Positions 47,501 to 58,813 of a stretch of DNA of 64,000 nucleotides are shown piece after piece (positions within the stretch are counted from its first letter, which is position 1; the number at the start of each line of letters is the position of its first letter). The DNA is taken from contig OY752147.1 of the NCBI GenBank assembly GCA_963573315.1, positions 682,001 through 746,000 on the forward strand, in the 5' to 3' direction. A program made the translations under genes and the position numbers. The stretch is from Entomortierella parvispora (Eukaryota > Mortierellomycota > Mortierellomycetes > Mortierellales > Mortierellaceae). Under the pieces are notes generated by a model. The model ran no database searches, was not told the origin of the DNA, and saw only the letters and a program-made list of their open reading frames with translations.

Positions 47501-50500
47501 TGGTCTCGTGTGCGGAGCTCATTTTCCCTCTTCTTGTAGTCTGCAAGCAGGCACCTTGTATTCGTGTGAAAAGAGCCGTCGACCTAAACCCGTTCGCGAT
47601 TGTCTCCCAGGCATCTGTAAGATTACAGAGCCTGCTGGAGGCTTCAGCGTGAAAGCTGCAGGCGACTATGATGATACCTGCGGCCCAAATCCATGCTACT
47701 GCAAAGAAGGCGATACGCTGGTACGTAAGAGACTCAACTTCATTGTGTGAGTAAGAGAGGGAAAGCCTCATTCAAGATACACTCTGATACTTCGTAAAAA
47801 TCCGCCTAGGTCTGCAATGACAGGTTCATCGCATCGTGTGACTTCTACAGTTCTTCAGTTCTCTCTTGCCCAGGAAACGGTGGTCTCCCTATAGAAATTG
47901 AGAAGTGTACTTTCAGTAGTTGCGAGGCTAAAAACGGATCCGCCACTTGCTTGCCTAGTCCTTGTCAATGCACCGGGCGTGGTCTTGTAAGCCCAAGTTT
48001 CAAGGATCATGCTGTGTATTGTTTTACTATTCGTATTTTAATATTTGCTTTACTTCCGTCTCTCTAGTTCTGTGGATCTGAATACGATCCAGTTTGCAAA
48101 TTACCGCCCGACAACGTGTACTTCTGCTCTAGTAAGGATGCGCCCCCCAAGCGAACGGGCTCCTGTGATCCCCAGAAGTGCATACAAGGATCTGGCGAAG
48201 CAGCTTGCGAGCCCAACCCTTGTCTCTGCTCCAAAGCAAACTCGATGGTAAGAGACCAAAAAGAACGAAGAGAAAAAAAATGTCACTTTAACTAAAGCTG
48301 TCCTTGTTCACATGTATAGCTCTGCTCCAGTGATTTCCCTCCAGAATGTGGACTCACTCCAAATACCGTGTATTCATGCCTTACGGCTAACGGCAAACCT
48401 GAGCCTGTCCAGGTCTGTTCGCCGGAAAAGTGTGTTCAAAGTGACGACGGAGGTCGATGTGATAAGAACCCTTGTCTTTGCAACGGCGAGATTGACAAGG
48501 TAACAACCATACACTCTAACGGACCCGACGAGATCGCACCTTTTAAATACCTAACATTAGTTTGGTTGTTACGCAGATTTGTGCAACCGACTTCCCGGAC
48601 AGCTGTAAATATGCTCAGGGAAAGATTTACCGGTGCTCTGGTGCTTTGGTCAAGCCAGAGCCTGTTAGTGACTGCAAGGACGAATTCCTGTGTACTCATG
48701 AGGATGGCGATGTGAAATGTCACAAAGAAGTTTGTCACTGTCATGGTTCCCTTGTCGGAAAACCTGTATGTTTTTCTGATTTATTTCTTATTATCTGGCA
48801 ATCATTTCATCGGTAGCTCATTCACTCACCACTACAGCATACGTCTCTTATTTAATAGGTTTGCGGATTTCTCTTACCCTCGGAATGTCTGTATGACCGC
48901 AACATCATCTACCAATGCGATGAAGAGGGCACCGATTTCAAACCTATAAGGGATTGCGCTCCTGAAAAATGCACCTATTTGAACGACGATGCCAGGTGTG
49001 CCAACGATGACTGCATTTGTACTGATAAAGATGATCAGAAAGAGGCAAGTGTTGTCAGACCAATGGCTATTTTGGGTGTCGCTCGCAAAAACGGTTCAGT
49101 ATCTCTTTACGTTTTTGCTCACACAGATAATAACGTGACATGACAAATAGCTATGTGGTAACAACTTTGCACTCCATTGCAAGCTCGAGCTGGAGTCAAA
49201 GTACACGTGTATCAAGGACGATCTCCCAGTCAAGATAGAATCGTGCCCTACAGGAACCACTTGTGAGTCAGATCTTGTTCAGGGAAAGGCGACCTGCAAA
49301 GTGGAGCCCTGCATTTGCGATGGGACAGTAAAGAGTGTAAGTGCCATTACCATATTGAATGAACGGGAAGAATAGCTCTGAATAACTGGATTTTTTTTTG
49401 AATAACCAGGCCTGCGGTGACTACTGGCCGGCAGAGTGCTCTTTTAAACGTAACCGGATTTACACTTGCGACAACAATGCCATCGCTAACTCTCTGCCTC
49501 CAACTGAGACTGCCGACTGCAAACAAGATACATGCGTCCAAGAGGGTGACAACGCCAAATGCAGAGTTGACCCGTGTGCTTGCAAAACAGAAGGCGAGCT
49601 GGTGAGTATTTTCCCTTTCTTTCCTCAACGTTTTGTCTGTTATTGGGCTCTTCTTGATTTAAAAATATTGATGGATTTTTTCTCTCTTTTTGTTTAGGTT
49701 TGTGGTTCACGCCTTCCAAAGACTTGTAGCCTTAATGCAAACACCATCTACGAATGCAAGGCTGGCAGGTATGAACCATCGAAATTCTGCAGCTCCGGCT
49801 GTACGACAGTAAGCGATGTTGCATCATGTCTACCAGGTCCGTGTGACTGTACTCAGGAGCACCTGGGCAAGAAGGTAAATGAAGACTTGTAGGGTCTGCT
49901 TGAACGATATTATCTGTTTTACTCGTTGTTCCTTCTAAAGCTTATGTTTAACTAACCAACGCTTGGATCATTATAGACTTGCGGTCATTTCCTAAATGAA
50001 ATAGGGAATAAATGTGGATTCGAGCCTGATAGCCTGTACGTCTGCGAGACAGCAGGCGACCCCATGGAAAAGGACGAGAATTGCCTGGACAAGGGCGAGG
50101 TGTGCGACTATAATCCTTTGACACAAGAGTCCAAGTGCATGCCAATGAAGTGCACATGCGATCCAGGGGCCATTGAGGTATGAATGTGGTCAAGAGTTGA
50201 AGTAACCCTTGAAGTTTGCACCGAAGCTGACTGTTTCTCCTGTTTCTCTTTCTGAAAAGATGTGCGGACAAGAGTTCTCGCGAGGCTGCGGATTCCACAG
50301 AGGATCAATGTATTCTTGCGCCGATCCTAATAATCCAGTAGAATCAGAGAAGTGTCTTACAGGTGTCTGTGTCTGGCCACCATCCCACTGTCTCATAAAC
50401 CCATGTTACTGCAAACCTAGAGATACCTTGGTAAAGTGCCCTTGTCTATAATTTTGTATCTGACTCTGTGACACCAATCTAATAGTGATTCTTTCATTCA

Positions 50501-53500
50501 TTCATTCATTAGTTGTGTGGCAATCAGTTCACAAACTCCTCCTGCGGTTATTTCGACGACAGGGTCTATGACTGCTCCGATCCAACCTCTCCGGTGGTCA
50601 AGACTGACTGTTTCCCCAGCAAATGCGTCGCCTCACCAGCACCTCCTCATTGCGAAGAAAACGAGTGTGCCTGCAAATCCGGCCAGACAACGGTAAGAAG
50701 ACCACAAAGAGAAAATCATGGGTAAAATTTGTAGAGAGAAGCAATCGCTAACATCTTTTCTCTCTTGCTCCTCTTCAGGTATGTGGCAAAGACTTTCCTG
50801 CTAAATGCAACTTTGCCCAGAATGCTGTGTACATCTGCCAAGGTACCAATACCCCAATCAAGGACAAGAACTGTGAGCCAGACGTGTGTGTGACCAAAAA
50901 TGGAGCTGGTATTTGTACCCCAGACGAATGCAAGTGCAAGGCTGGAGTACAATCTGTAGGTTCAAACACCACACACTTCTGCTTCAAAAGAATGGGGCCT
51001 TTCTCCCAAGCTTACCTCATGATGATCTTTTTTTTCTTTTTTGACTTAGGCCTGTGCAATTGATTTCCCTGGCCGTTGCGGTTTCGGCAACGATCCTAGA
51101 CAGATCATGTTCTGCGCCGCGGAGGGAGACACACCTACACCTAATATCCTCTGCCCGACCGTGTGTTTGCCGAATGTAGTCGGTCAATCTGCTCGTTGCA
51201 GCGTCGACCCCTGTCGATGTGCCCAATACCTTGCGGGACACACGGTTTGTCCGTCCCAGTTCCCGGATACATGCGGAATGGACATTAACAAGATTTACAA
51301 CTGTGCAGCAGTGAACGATCTGCCTACGCCACTTGACGACTGTGCGAGTCCGAAGAAGTGCGAGGTCAGCATGGATACTGGCGTGTGCGTTACACCTTTG
51401 GACCCCTGCAAGTGTCCAGCAGGGAAAATAACAGTAAATGTGCCATTCTCGCGATTCCTGGCATCCATATACAAGTATTTGACGGTTTTAACACACCCTT
51501 TTTTTTTTTTTTTTTTTGTCATCTAGATCTGCGGCTCGGCTTTCCCAGACTTGTGTCTCTTTGATGATCAAACTGTCTACAACTGCGCTGGTAAAGAAGG
51601 CCAGGACCCTGAGCTGGTTACGTCCTGCGCCCCCCAAGCCTGTATCCTTGGCGGCAACTCTTCAGCCTGTGAACCTGACCCTTGCCTCTGCTCATCAACA
51701 CGGTCGGCCATTTGCGGTGAGACCTTGCCTCAGGGATGTGGATATGATAATGACTCACTCTACTACTGCACCGCCGAAGGACACAAGCCAATAGAACTAG
51801 TGAAATGTCAGGCTGGAGGCTGCGACCCCACCATGAGTTCTTGTAAGGTTGATCCTTGCGCCTGCACATCACTGAGAGCTGTAAGTTTGGTATTCCTTCA
51901 AATCGATGTCTGACTTGAGCATTTAAAACCTGATCACAAACTCACCTTCAATTGCAATGTAAACAGGCCTGTGGGTCCTCTTTCCCAGCCGAGTGTTTGC
52001 TGGAAAAAAACTCTCTGTACAAGTGCTCCACTATTGGAGACAGACCTGTAAAGGACACGGTGTGTCCGAATGGCTGTATCGAGGGCTCGGATGAATGCAG
52101 TCCGCCTCCAGTTAACCCGTGTCTCTGCACGGATAATGAAAAAGTATGGTACATTTATTTTGGTTGATCTCTGGGATATGAGAAAAGAAAATTCAAGCTT
52201 ATGGCTCACCACCTTTGTCATGTTAATGGTTCTATAGACCTGTGGCTCTGCCTTTGCAGGCTCCTGCAACACGTTGTCGGATTCTTTATACCAGTGCGCT
52301 ATCGGCGAATTGCCCATCAAGATCGAAGACTGCATTGCTGGAGGATGCGTAACTGGAACAAAAGCATGTGTGGTTGACGTTTGCAAATGCGGAGATGCAC
52401 AATCAGTAAGATGGACTGAGGGCAAGGGAGGAGAAGCCAATGATGTAGAAAACTTGAGCGCTTTGATACCTAACTCCTCGCCCCTCCTCGCTTGTTCTAG
52501 ACTTGTGGTGCTGACTACGCAGACAGCTGTAATTTCGATAAGGAATATATTTACACCTGTGCTTCTAAAGGCGCTACTCCGGTTCAGGGAACGAAATGTG
52601 GACTCAACCTCTGCGAGGTCAAGGACAACGTAGCGACCTGTAAGCCTGACTGCACCTGCAAAGATACAGCGGATACTGTAAGTCGATATACCTTTACTTT
52701 CCCTGTGCCATCCAGCCCCTACTCACTGCACCTGCATGTCCTATTGTAGTGCGGAGTCGACTTTCCTTCTGACTGTAACTTGGACAAGGACACTCTTTAC
52801 AGATGTCTGGCACCTGGGGCCAACCCCACCAGAAAGGAGTTGTGCAGACCTGACGCCTGCAAAACTGGTACCCACCAGTGCTACAAGGACCCATGCGCCT
52901 GTACGTCCGTAGGCCAGATTTGTGGAAAGGACCTTTGTCCAGATTTAGGAAGAGACACAGTCTATGCTTGTGGCACTATTGACGGTCCTGCAATCGAAAC
53001 CTCGACGTGTCCTACAGACAAATGCAATGGTGGAAAATGCGACGCGACAGACTGTGTGTGCACTGAGGATGGACCGTTCTGTGGTGGCAACTTGCCCTGC
53101 CCAGGATTGGACAAGGACATTTATTATGTCTGCAGTGTCGGTAAGAAGCCTTATGTGTTCGAGCAGTGCAAGGACGGGCAGCCGCTCAGCTCTAGATGCC
53201 TCTGCAACGATGGTAATTCCATCTGCTCCAAATACTTCCCGGACGAATGCGGTTATGAACAGAGTCAGATGATGGCTTGCCCAGGAGGGGCACATACCAG
53301 ACCAGTAACCACGAAGCAGTGTGGCCAGGGACGCTGTGATATCACCACCATCAGCTGCCAGACGTCGTGCAAGTGCCCTGGGACTCAGACCATGTGCGGT
53401 AAACAGTTTGATCCCACGTGCGCATTAGATCCTGGCACTATATACAATTGCCCCTCTGACGGAGCTGATCCAGTGCCGGACAGAAAGTGTGGTGGTGCTG

Positions 53501-53721
53501 AACTCTGCGACGCAGCAGGAGGTGTGGGACGCTGTCTTGGAGAATGCAAGTGCAAGGACTATCAGCCACTCTGTGGTGCAGGCTTGCCTGCGAGCTGTGG
53601 CTTGGAGCAGGGAAGTATCTACCGCTGCGATTATACCGGAGCTGATCCCGTCTCTCCCAGGGCCTGTGCCATCCCCTGCAACCCTCAAAACGGACCGGAC
53701 GAGTGCGGAAGAGTTTTCTAA
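41503..53721 (+). CDS. Giant secreted protein with 46 tandem eight-cysteine modules
   Basis: A 35-exon model whose exons total 9,096 nt gives 3,031 residues (exon list in the array entry). Start ATG at 41503; signal-peptide-like MQPFGRYIRLACVAALVF. Residues about 40-170 are His/Lys/Gln-rich with a run of six His, probably metal or anion binding. Exon 2 adds a globular segment with N-glycosylation sequons (NKT, NGT, NGS). From about 42634 to the end come 46 copies of one module: (I/V/T/L)CG-S-x-F ... C ... (L/I)YxC ... C-x4-C ... C ... CxC. No transmembrane helix or GPI signal ends the protein (ECGRVF). Likely an extracellular or wall-bound adhesive or binding protein. The cysteine spacing fits neither CFEM, EGF, CBM1 nor CBM18. 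No family recognised. Intron 1 is phase 1 and all others are phase 0, so a single gene is well supported. Confidence 0.88.
42634..53715 (+). repeat. Array of 46 eight-cysteine modules, mostly one per exon
   Basis: Exons: 41503-42022, 42194-42819, 42921-43103, 43210-43908, 43977-44147, 44239-44412, 44501-44671, 44782-44952, 45044-45217, 45294-45467, 45539-45712, 45790-45963, 46057-46230, 46346-46522, 46596-46769, 46880-47239, 47349-47720, 47810-47986, 48068-48247, 48320-48499, 48577-48765, 48859-49044, 49151-49336, 49410-49601, 49698-49874, 49977-50177, 50260-50430, 50513-50692, 50779-50955, 51050-51433, 51527-51880, 51967-52143, 52238-52405, 52501-52677, 52750-53721. Modules per exon: 1 in exons 2 and 3, 4 in exon 4, 1 in exons 5-15, 2 in 16 and 17, 1 in 18-29, 2 in 30 and 31, 1 in 32-34, 6 in exon 35. 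A typical spacing (exon 9) is C-x7-C-x9-C-x12-C-x4-C-x6-C-x5-C-x-C. Introns after exons 12 and 22 have GC donors. Confidence 0.88.
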
Positions 53722-54248
53722 GCGGAAACCGTACCATCTCCGATATCTTCTCTTTCGTTTTTCTCTCTCTCTCTTCATTTTGTATGTACGATCTGTTGTA
53801 CACAGCTCAGCAAATAAACGCGATTTGTCTTTCTCTGAACTGTGATAGCAACCGCAAGCGCATTCATCAACCACAAAAAAGACCTAATTTAGTGGGCGGC
53901 AAAGATGCTTTCAGGATGTAGCCCGTCATGAAACCATCTCCACTTTGAATTGGGCACCATGAGGGTCCTAAGGAAAAAAAAAAGGGTCTCTTTGTTCTCT
54001 TTCTTTTTTTAATATCGGGGTTTTTCTCATGTAATATGAATTGTGGTGAAGAGTCAAGGGTTCAATGAAAATGAAGAAAGAAAAAAAGGATGGAAAAAAT
54101 ATGTACACTGATAAAAGAAACAAAGAAAAAGAAGAAAAAAAAAGGGGGGATGCGAACCTGGCATTTGATAAAAGCCAGAGGGTCTTTCACCTCAAAAATG
54201 CTGAATAAATAATAAAAAAAAAGGATTCAAAACTGCGAATACTTGATC
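53722..54248. other. Convergent intergenic, no gene
   Basis: About 530 bp between the giant gene and G6PDH stops, rich in A-runs. Both 3' UTRs must lie here; CAAATAAACG at 53810-53819 may be a polyadenylation signal for the giant gene. Confidence 0.45.
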
Positions 54249-57200
54249 TTAAAGCTTGCTCTCCGCCTCGGCAGAGCCAGCAGCCGCGGATGAAGGATTG
54301 GCCGCCGTCTGTGAAGTCTCGGGCCAGGTATAGGGCTGCAAATGTCTCTCAAACCCAAACCGTCTGATAAACTCGGGCAATTGCTTGGGTCCACGGGTGC
54401 CGTAAGGGTAGACCTCCACGGGGATCGATCCATCGTGACGATCAATCTTGTGCAAGATGGGCGTAAAGATCCTCCAGGCCTCGTCCAATTCGTCCGAGCG
54501 AACAAAGTTGGACTGCTCGCCCATGATTGCATCCAAGATCAAGTTCTCGTACGCATCTGGCACCTGCAAGTTTGTGAACCGAGAGTTGTATGACAGGTTC
54601 AGTTCAGACATCACCGTCTCCATGCCGAGACCAGGCAACTTTTGTGTCATCTTGAGGTAAACTGCCTCCTCGGGCTGGACTCGGATCACCAGCTCGTTTC
54701 TGGCGGCAACATCCTTGCCAAACAGGTTATTGTTATTGGCCGCCATCTCCTTGAACTGGATGCGGATCTCGACCTTTTGTTGATCCAACGCTTTACCGCA
54801 CTTGAGAACAAAGGGAACACCCTCCCAGCGAGGGTTATGGATGTGGAAGGCAGCAGCGGCAAAAGTTGCCGTCTTGGATCCCTTTGGAACAGTGTCATCA
54901 TCCAAGTACGAAGGGTGAGTTCCATCCTCAGACCGACCATACTGTCCCAAGAGAACCTCAGACTCGACCACAGGAGGGATGGTGCGAAGGACATCGACCT
55001 ATCGAATGACAAGAGGCGATTCACAATCAACGTTTTAAGATCAAACAAGATAGACTCCACACATTTCAAAAGTCAGAGGCATATGAACACAAGGTTATGT
55101 TTTTACCTTTGCGTTGCGAATATCCTCTGCGTTCAATGAAGCGGGTGCTTCCATGGCAATCAATGACAAGATTTGGAAGAGATCTAGGGATCGATAACAA
55201 CGTAAAAGTGAAAAAAGGCCCTCCTGTACGTTAGCTTCTCATTCTTGATAGGCTTTTTTGATTTGCAAGAGAGAGAGAGAGAGAGACGAAAGGAAGCAAA
55301 CAAATCGATCGACTTACGGTTCTGCATGACATCGCGCATGATACCAAACTCGTCAAAGTAGCCGCCACGGCCCTCGGTACCGATCTTTTCCTTGAAGGTG
55401 ATCTGGACGTTCGAGATGTGGTCACGATCCCAGCACGATCCAAAGATCTGGTTTGTGAATCTCAAGATCATGATGTTCTTGACCATTTCCTTGCCTAGGT
55501 AGTGATCGATGCGGTAGATCTACATCATGAATAGAATTATATATTAGAAAAGCTGATAAACAGGCTGAAGTTTGAGCTGGGTCGCGTATCAGACCCAGGT
55601 TCTCTCCCATTGATAACAAGACACTTGTCGCGCGTCAGAGAGCGCAGTCAAGGACGTCCAGGAACGAGGACCACGCAAGCCTGACGCGATCCTTTTTATC
55701 AGCCGAGGAGAGATATGAAAAACCTGCCGCCCAATCGCGCCAATCACATCGGTCTCCCTAATCAGTAGCTATAAATTTTCCCCATCAAAAAAATCAAAAA
55801 AAAAAAAATCGCCATGCGCACAGTGCTGCGCCAATGCTCCTCCCCTCCTCCCTTCGAACGATGATCGAACGTGAAAGGCCCCAACCACAATGGCAGCCTC
55901 CTTGAAAAAGTGCATTTTTGGGTCCTCATGAGTAGCGGGTGCAGGTCATCCGGCACGACGATCGATGTTTCGACCCCCTTTCCCCACTTTTCCTCCACCA
56001 CAGTTCTCTCGATGGCATGACCCAACAACCGCCCAGGCCATGGACGACTGTCCAAAAAAGCAAGGAGAAAGAAAAGAAAAGGGCAGATCCAGTAAAAGGG
56101 ATATTTTGAGCAAGAGCAAATGTGATGAGCAAGCGAACGAGATCAGATCGCCCCACTCAATTGAGCCATGAAAGTCCTCGTCTTCCCCCCCTCTGGGTTT
56201 TCTTTAACAAAATCAAACCCAGCGAAACGACGCTGCACCTCCACAGCACACACGTCTCCCGTTCCTTGTTGGTTTTTGTCAGCAGGCGTATCCTCATCTT
56301 TTCAGTCACGTCAGAACCCCGTCCCAGGCAGACAGATCCCAGCGATCACGACTGATCACGTCAGAATCTTTTTCTCTCAATCTCTTTGGTTCACCTGGTT
56401 TGCTTTGTAACCATTGTCCTTCCCACGATCGACGGTGATATATGAACCCATCTCACAGACGTGAGGAGGAAAAAGTCGAAAGGACATCCTGTCCTGAGAA
56501 CCAGTCTAAAGGACAAAATTGGAAAAAAAAAAAAAAAAAAAAAAGCTTACCTCGTCCTCTCTGTACAGAGCACCCAGGGCCTTGGACAAGGTTCTCGAAC
56601 TCTCGAGATCCATTCCAAAGGGTTTCTCGACAATCAAACGGTTGATGCCCTTGGGCGTGTAGCAGTTCTTCTTCAATCCGTTCGCGACTGGGATAAAGAC
56701 TGAAGGGGGCAGGGCCATGTAGAAGAGACGATCCTGAACCTTGCATTCGCGCTCGACCCTCTTCAACTCCTTCTCCAGATCCTGAAAGCCTCCATCCTGG
56801 TCATAAACACCCGAGACGTACGTGCATTGGTCCAAAAACTGGTCCAGAGCGACCTTGACCTTTGGCGTGGTCGTGTTCTTGATGTGCTGAGAAATACGCT
56901 TCAGGAATTCGGGGCGATCCATCTTTGTACGGGCATAACCAATGATTCTGGTCTGGGGCGCGATATGGCCATGGAGGAAGAGTCCAAAGAGGGCTGGGAA
57001 AGTCTTTTTCTTGGCCAGATCGCCAGAGGCGCCAAGGACTATGGCGATGAATCATTCAAGGCGAGGAGGAAGAGAGCGAGGCATGAGAGAGTAAGCAAAG
57101 TGACCGTTAGTCATCATTCTGTAGCATAACAGCACAACATATGCACAGCACAGCGCAGTGCAGTGCAGAGAAATGCAGAGAAGTGCAGTATTTGGGTGCA

Positions 57201-57303
57201 GATAATAGGGTCACCAGATCATGAGGAAGAGAAGAAAAGAGAGGAGATACTTGCCAACAATGGTGAAGACGGGTCTTCCGTTCGAGAGAGTGTTGGCAGC
57301 CAT
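54249..57303 (-). CDS. ZWF1: Glucose-6-phosphate 1-dehydrogenase with C-terminal SKL
   Basis: First enzyme of the oxidative pentose phosphate pathway; makes NADPH. Exons 57255-57303, 56551-57038, 55318-55519, 55107-55183 and 54249-54998 give 521 residues, the usual size. Seen: nucleotide motif [10 protein letters not shown] from residue 19; EKPFG; substrate/catalytic RIDHYLGKE at about 182-190; [17 protein letters not shown]. The last codons read GAG AGC AAG CTT TAA, a PTS1 peroxisome signal not present in yeast Zwf1. Intron 1 (57039-57254) has a GC donor; only this join gives [11 protein letters not shown]. Intron 2 (55520-56550) is 1,031 nt, ten times the local norm, with a 20-nt T-run right after the donor. 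Enzyme identity is certain; peroxisomal location is inferred. Confidence 0.96.
55520..56550 (-). other. Unusually long intron of G6PDH
   Basis: 1,031 nt between exons that join exactly at the conserved [14 protein letters not shown]. It holds a T-run by the donor, an 8-bp hairpin (CTGGGTTT ... AAACCCAG, about 56192-56221) and no ORF of note. An inserted non-coding element or a regulatory intron are both possible. Confidence 0.6.
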
Positions 57304-58813
57304 TGAGTGAGAGATATGAATGTTGTTGGGGGAGAAGGAAAGAAGAGGCGAGAGAAGGCAGCTACTTGGGCGAAAGGGGGAAAGGGTGTTGTGCTGTTGG
57401 ACAAACGGGCAGGAAGTTGCAACGTGCGTGCGTGCGTTCGTGCGTGGTAAAAATCAAAGAAAAAGGAAAAGTGCGGGGTAGGTATTCACGCAGAGCGAGG
57501 AAGGCACTGGTGGCAGAGAGTGTTTGCGCAATGAGAGGAGGAGGAGGAAGGAAGGATGGGAGGAGTGGATGAAGAGTTGAATGGAGAGAAGAAGAAGAAG
57601 AAGCAGAAAGAGAGAGAAGGAAGGAAGGAAACGAAAGGGAAGTACGTCCCAATGGACACGCTGACTGGCTTGCTGACTCGTTGCCGCTTTCTCGTTCCCT
57701 CGACTCACACTGTGCGAGAACGAGAAGACCAAGCGAGCAGAGCTGACTCGAGAGACGAGAGGAGGGTGGATTCACGCAGTGCAAACAGTGTTCTTTTTTT
57801 TTTTTCTTTTCCCTTCGTTTTCACGTTCACGAACAGTCACGGATTGTTTTTTTTTTTTTTCTTACTCCTCCTCCTCCTTCTATCGTCTCATTACCTCTGG
57901 ACTTCTCAAAGAGGAAACGCGATCGGATAAAGAAGGTTTCTCTCTCTCTCTCTCATGCCTGCTTGCCTGCTGGCTTGCTAGCTCGCTTTCAACCGTCGCC
58001 AGTCGGGCTGCGTCCTCCTTCCCCGCTCTTGTTTGTGCCTGCGTCTTGTCATTTGTAGAAATGGCTGTCGGTAGTCCACTCTTGTCAAATGAACACCCAA
58101 ACAAAAACAACTCAGCTCTCCCACGCGTGTTGTCCCTCTCTCTCTGTGTGTGTGTGTGCATGTGCGTTGCCCTTTACTTGACTTACTTGACTTGACTCAG
58201 CAGAGTTGGTCATCGAATTATCCAATAGCCGAGGTCCAATCGACACACGAAGGAAGGGACTGGTACGCGACTTTGCTTTCCTTGGATCCATGAATGGGAC
58301 CCCGGAACACGGGGATGCCACTGCCCCCTCTTGTTGTCTGTCCCTTGCTTCTTTTTTCTCTGCAGGATTGTTTTTTGAAAAAGTCCCAGCCGCGTCTTTT
58401 CGAGTCTTTTTGATCCTGACCAAAGCATTTTTTTTTCTTGTCCCCTTGCGAAACCCTGTCAGTGATCCATTCCATGACCAAGGCAACCGGGCACGCCAGA
58501 CGAAAAGTCTTTGAGTGCTTCCACTTCTCCATTCCAGGGAGGGATTCCCTTCTTTTCTTCCCTCACGTTTGTTTCTCTACTTTTTACTCAATCCCTCCTC
58601 TCCTCTCCCTCACTCCTTTCCATCTGAAAACCCGAATCGCTCGTTACAGCAGCAGCGGAGAGGAGCCTTTGTCTTTGATCTTCATCTTTTGAGAAGGATA
58701 TACAAAAAAGATAATTTACCTTGCAACCAATACTGTACCTCCCAAGGCGGACAGGGTCAGAGCGCACACGCAGCAGCAGTCAGTCAGTCAGTCAGTCAGT
58801 CAGTCAGTCTTCA
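57304..58813. promoter_or_regulatory. Divergent region G6PDH / exopolyphosphatase
   Basis: 1,510 bp with purine/pyrimidine-rich tracts: (GA)-rich 57555-57640, T-runs 57793-57860, (CT)n 57940-57952, (TG)n 58146-58160. The CAGT repeat at 58777-58808 ends five bases before the polyphosphatase ATG. No coding region is convincing. Confidence 0.5.
58777..58808 (+). repeat. Tetranucleotide repeat (CAGT)8
   Basis: Eight perfect copies in the presumed 5' UTR, ending just before the start codon of the exopolyphosphatase gene. Confidence 0.95.

Noticed and set aside
41503-53721. Reading the cysteine-rich region as many small separate genes
   Set aside because: All 34 intron phases agree, no module has its own signal peptide, and no stop, promoter-like gap or polyadenylation gap separates them; gaps are only 68-171 nt and carry splice signals.
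57362-58690. Ser/Leu- and Lys/Arg-rich ORFs between G6PDH and the polyphosphatase
   Set aside because: They arise from polypyrimidine/polypurine promoter tracts; mirrored ORFs occur on both strands.
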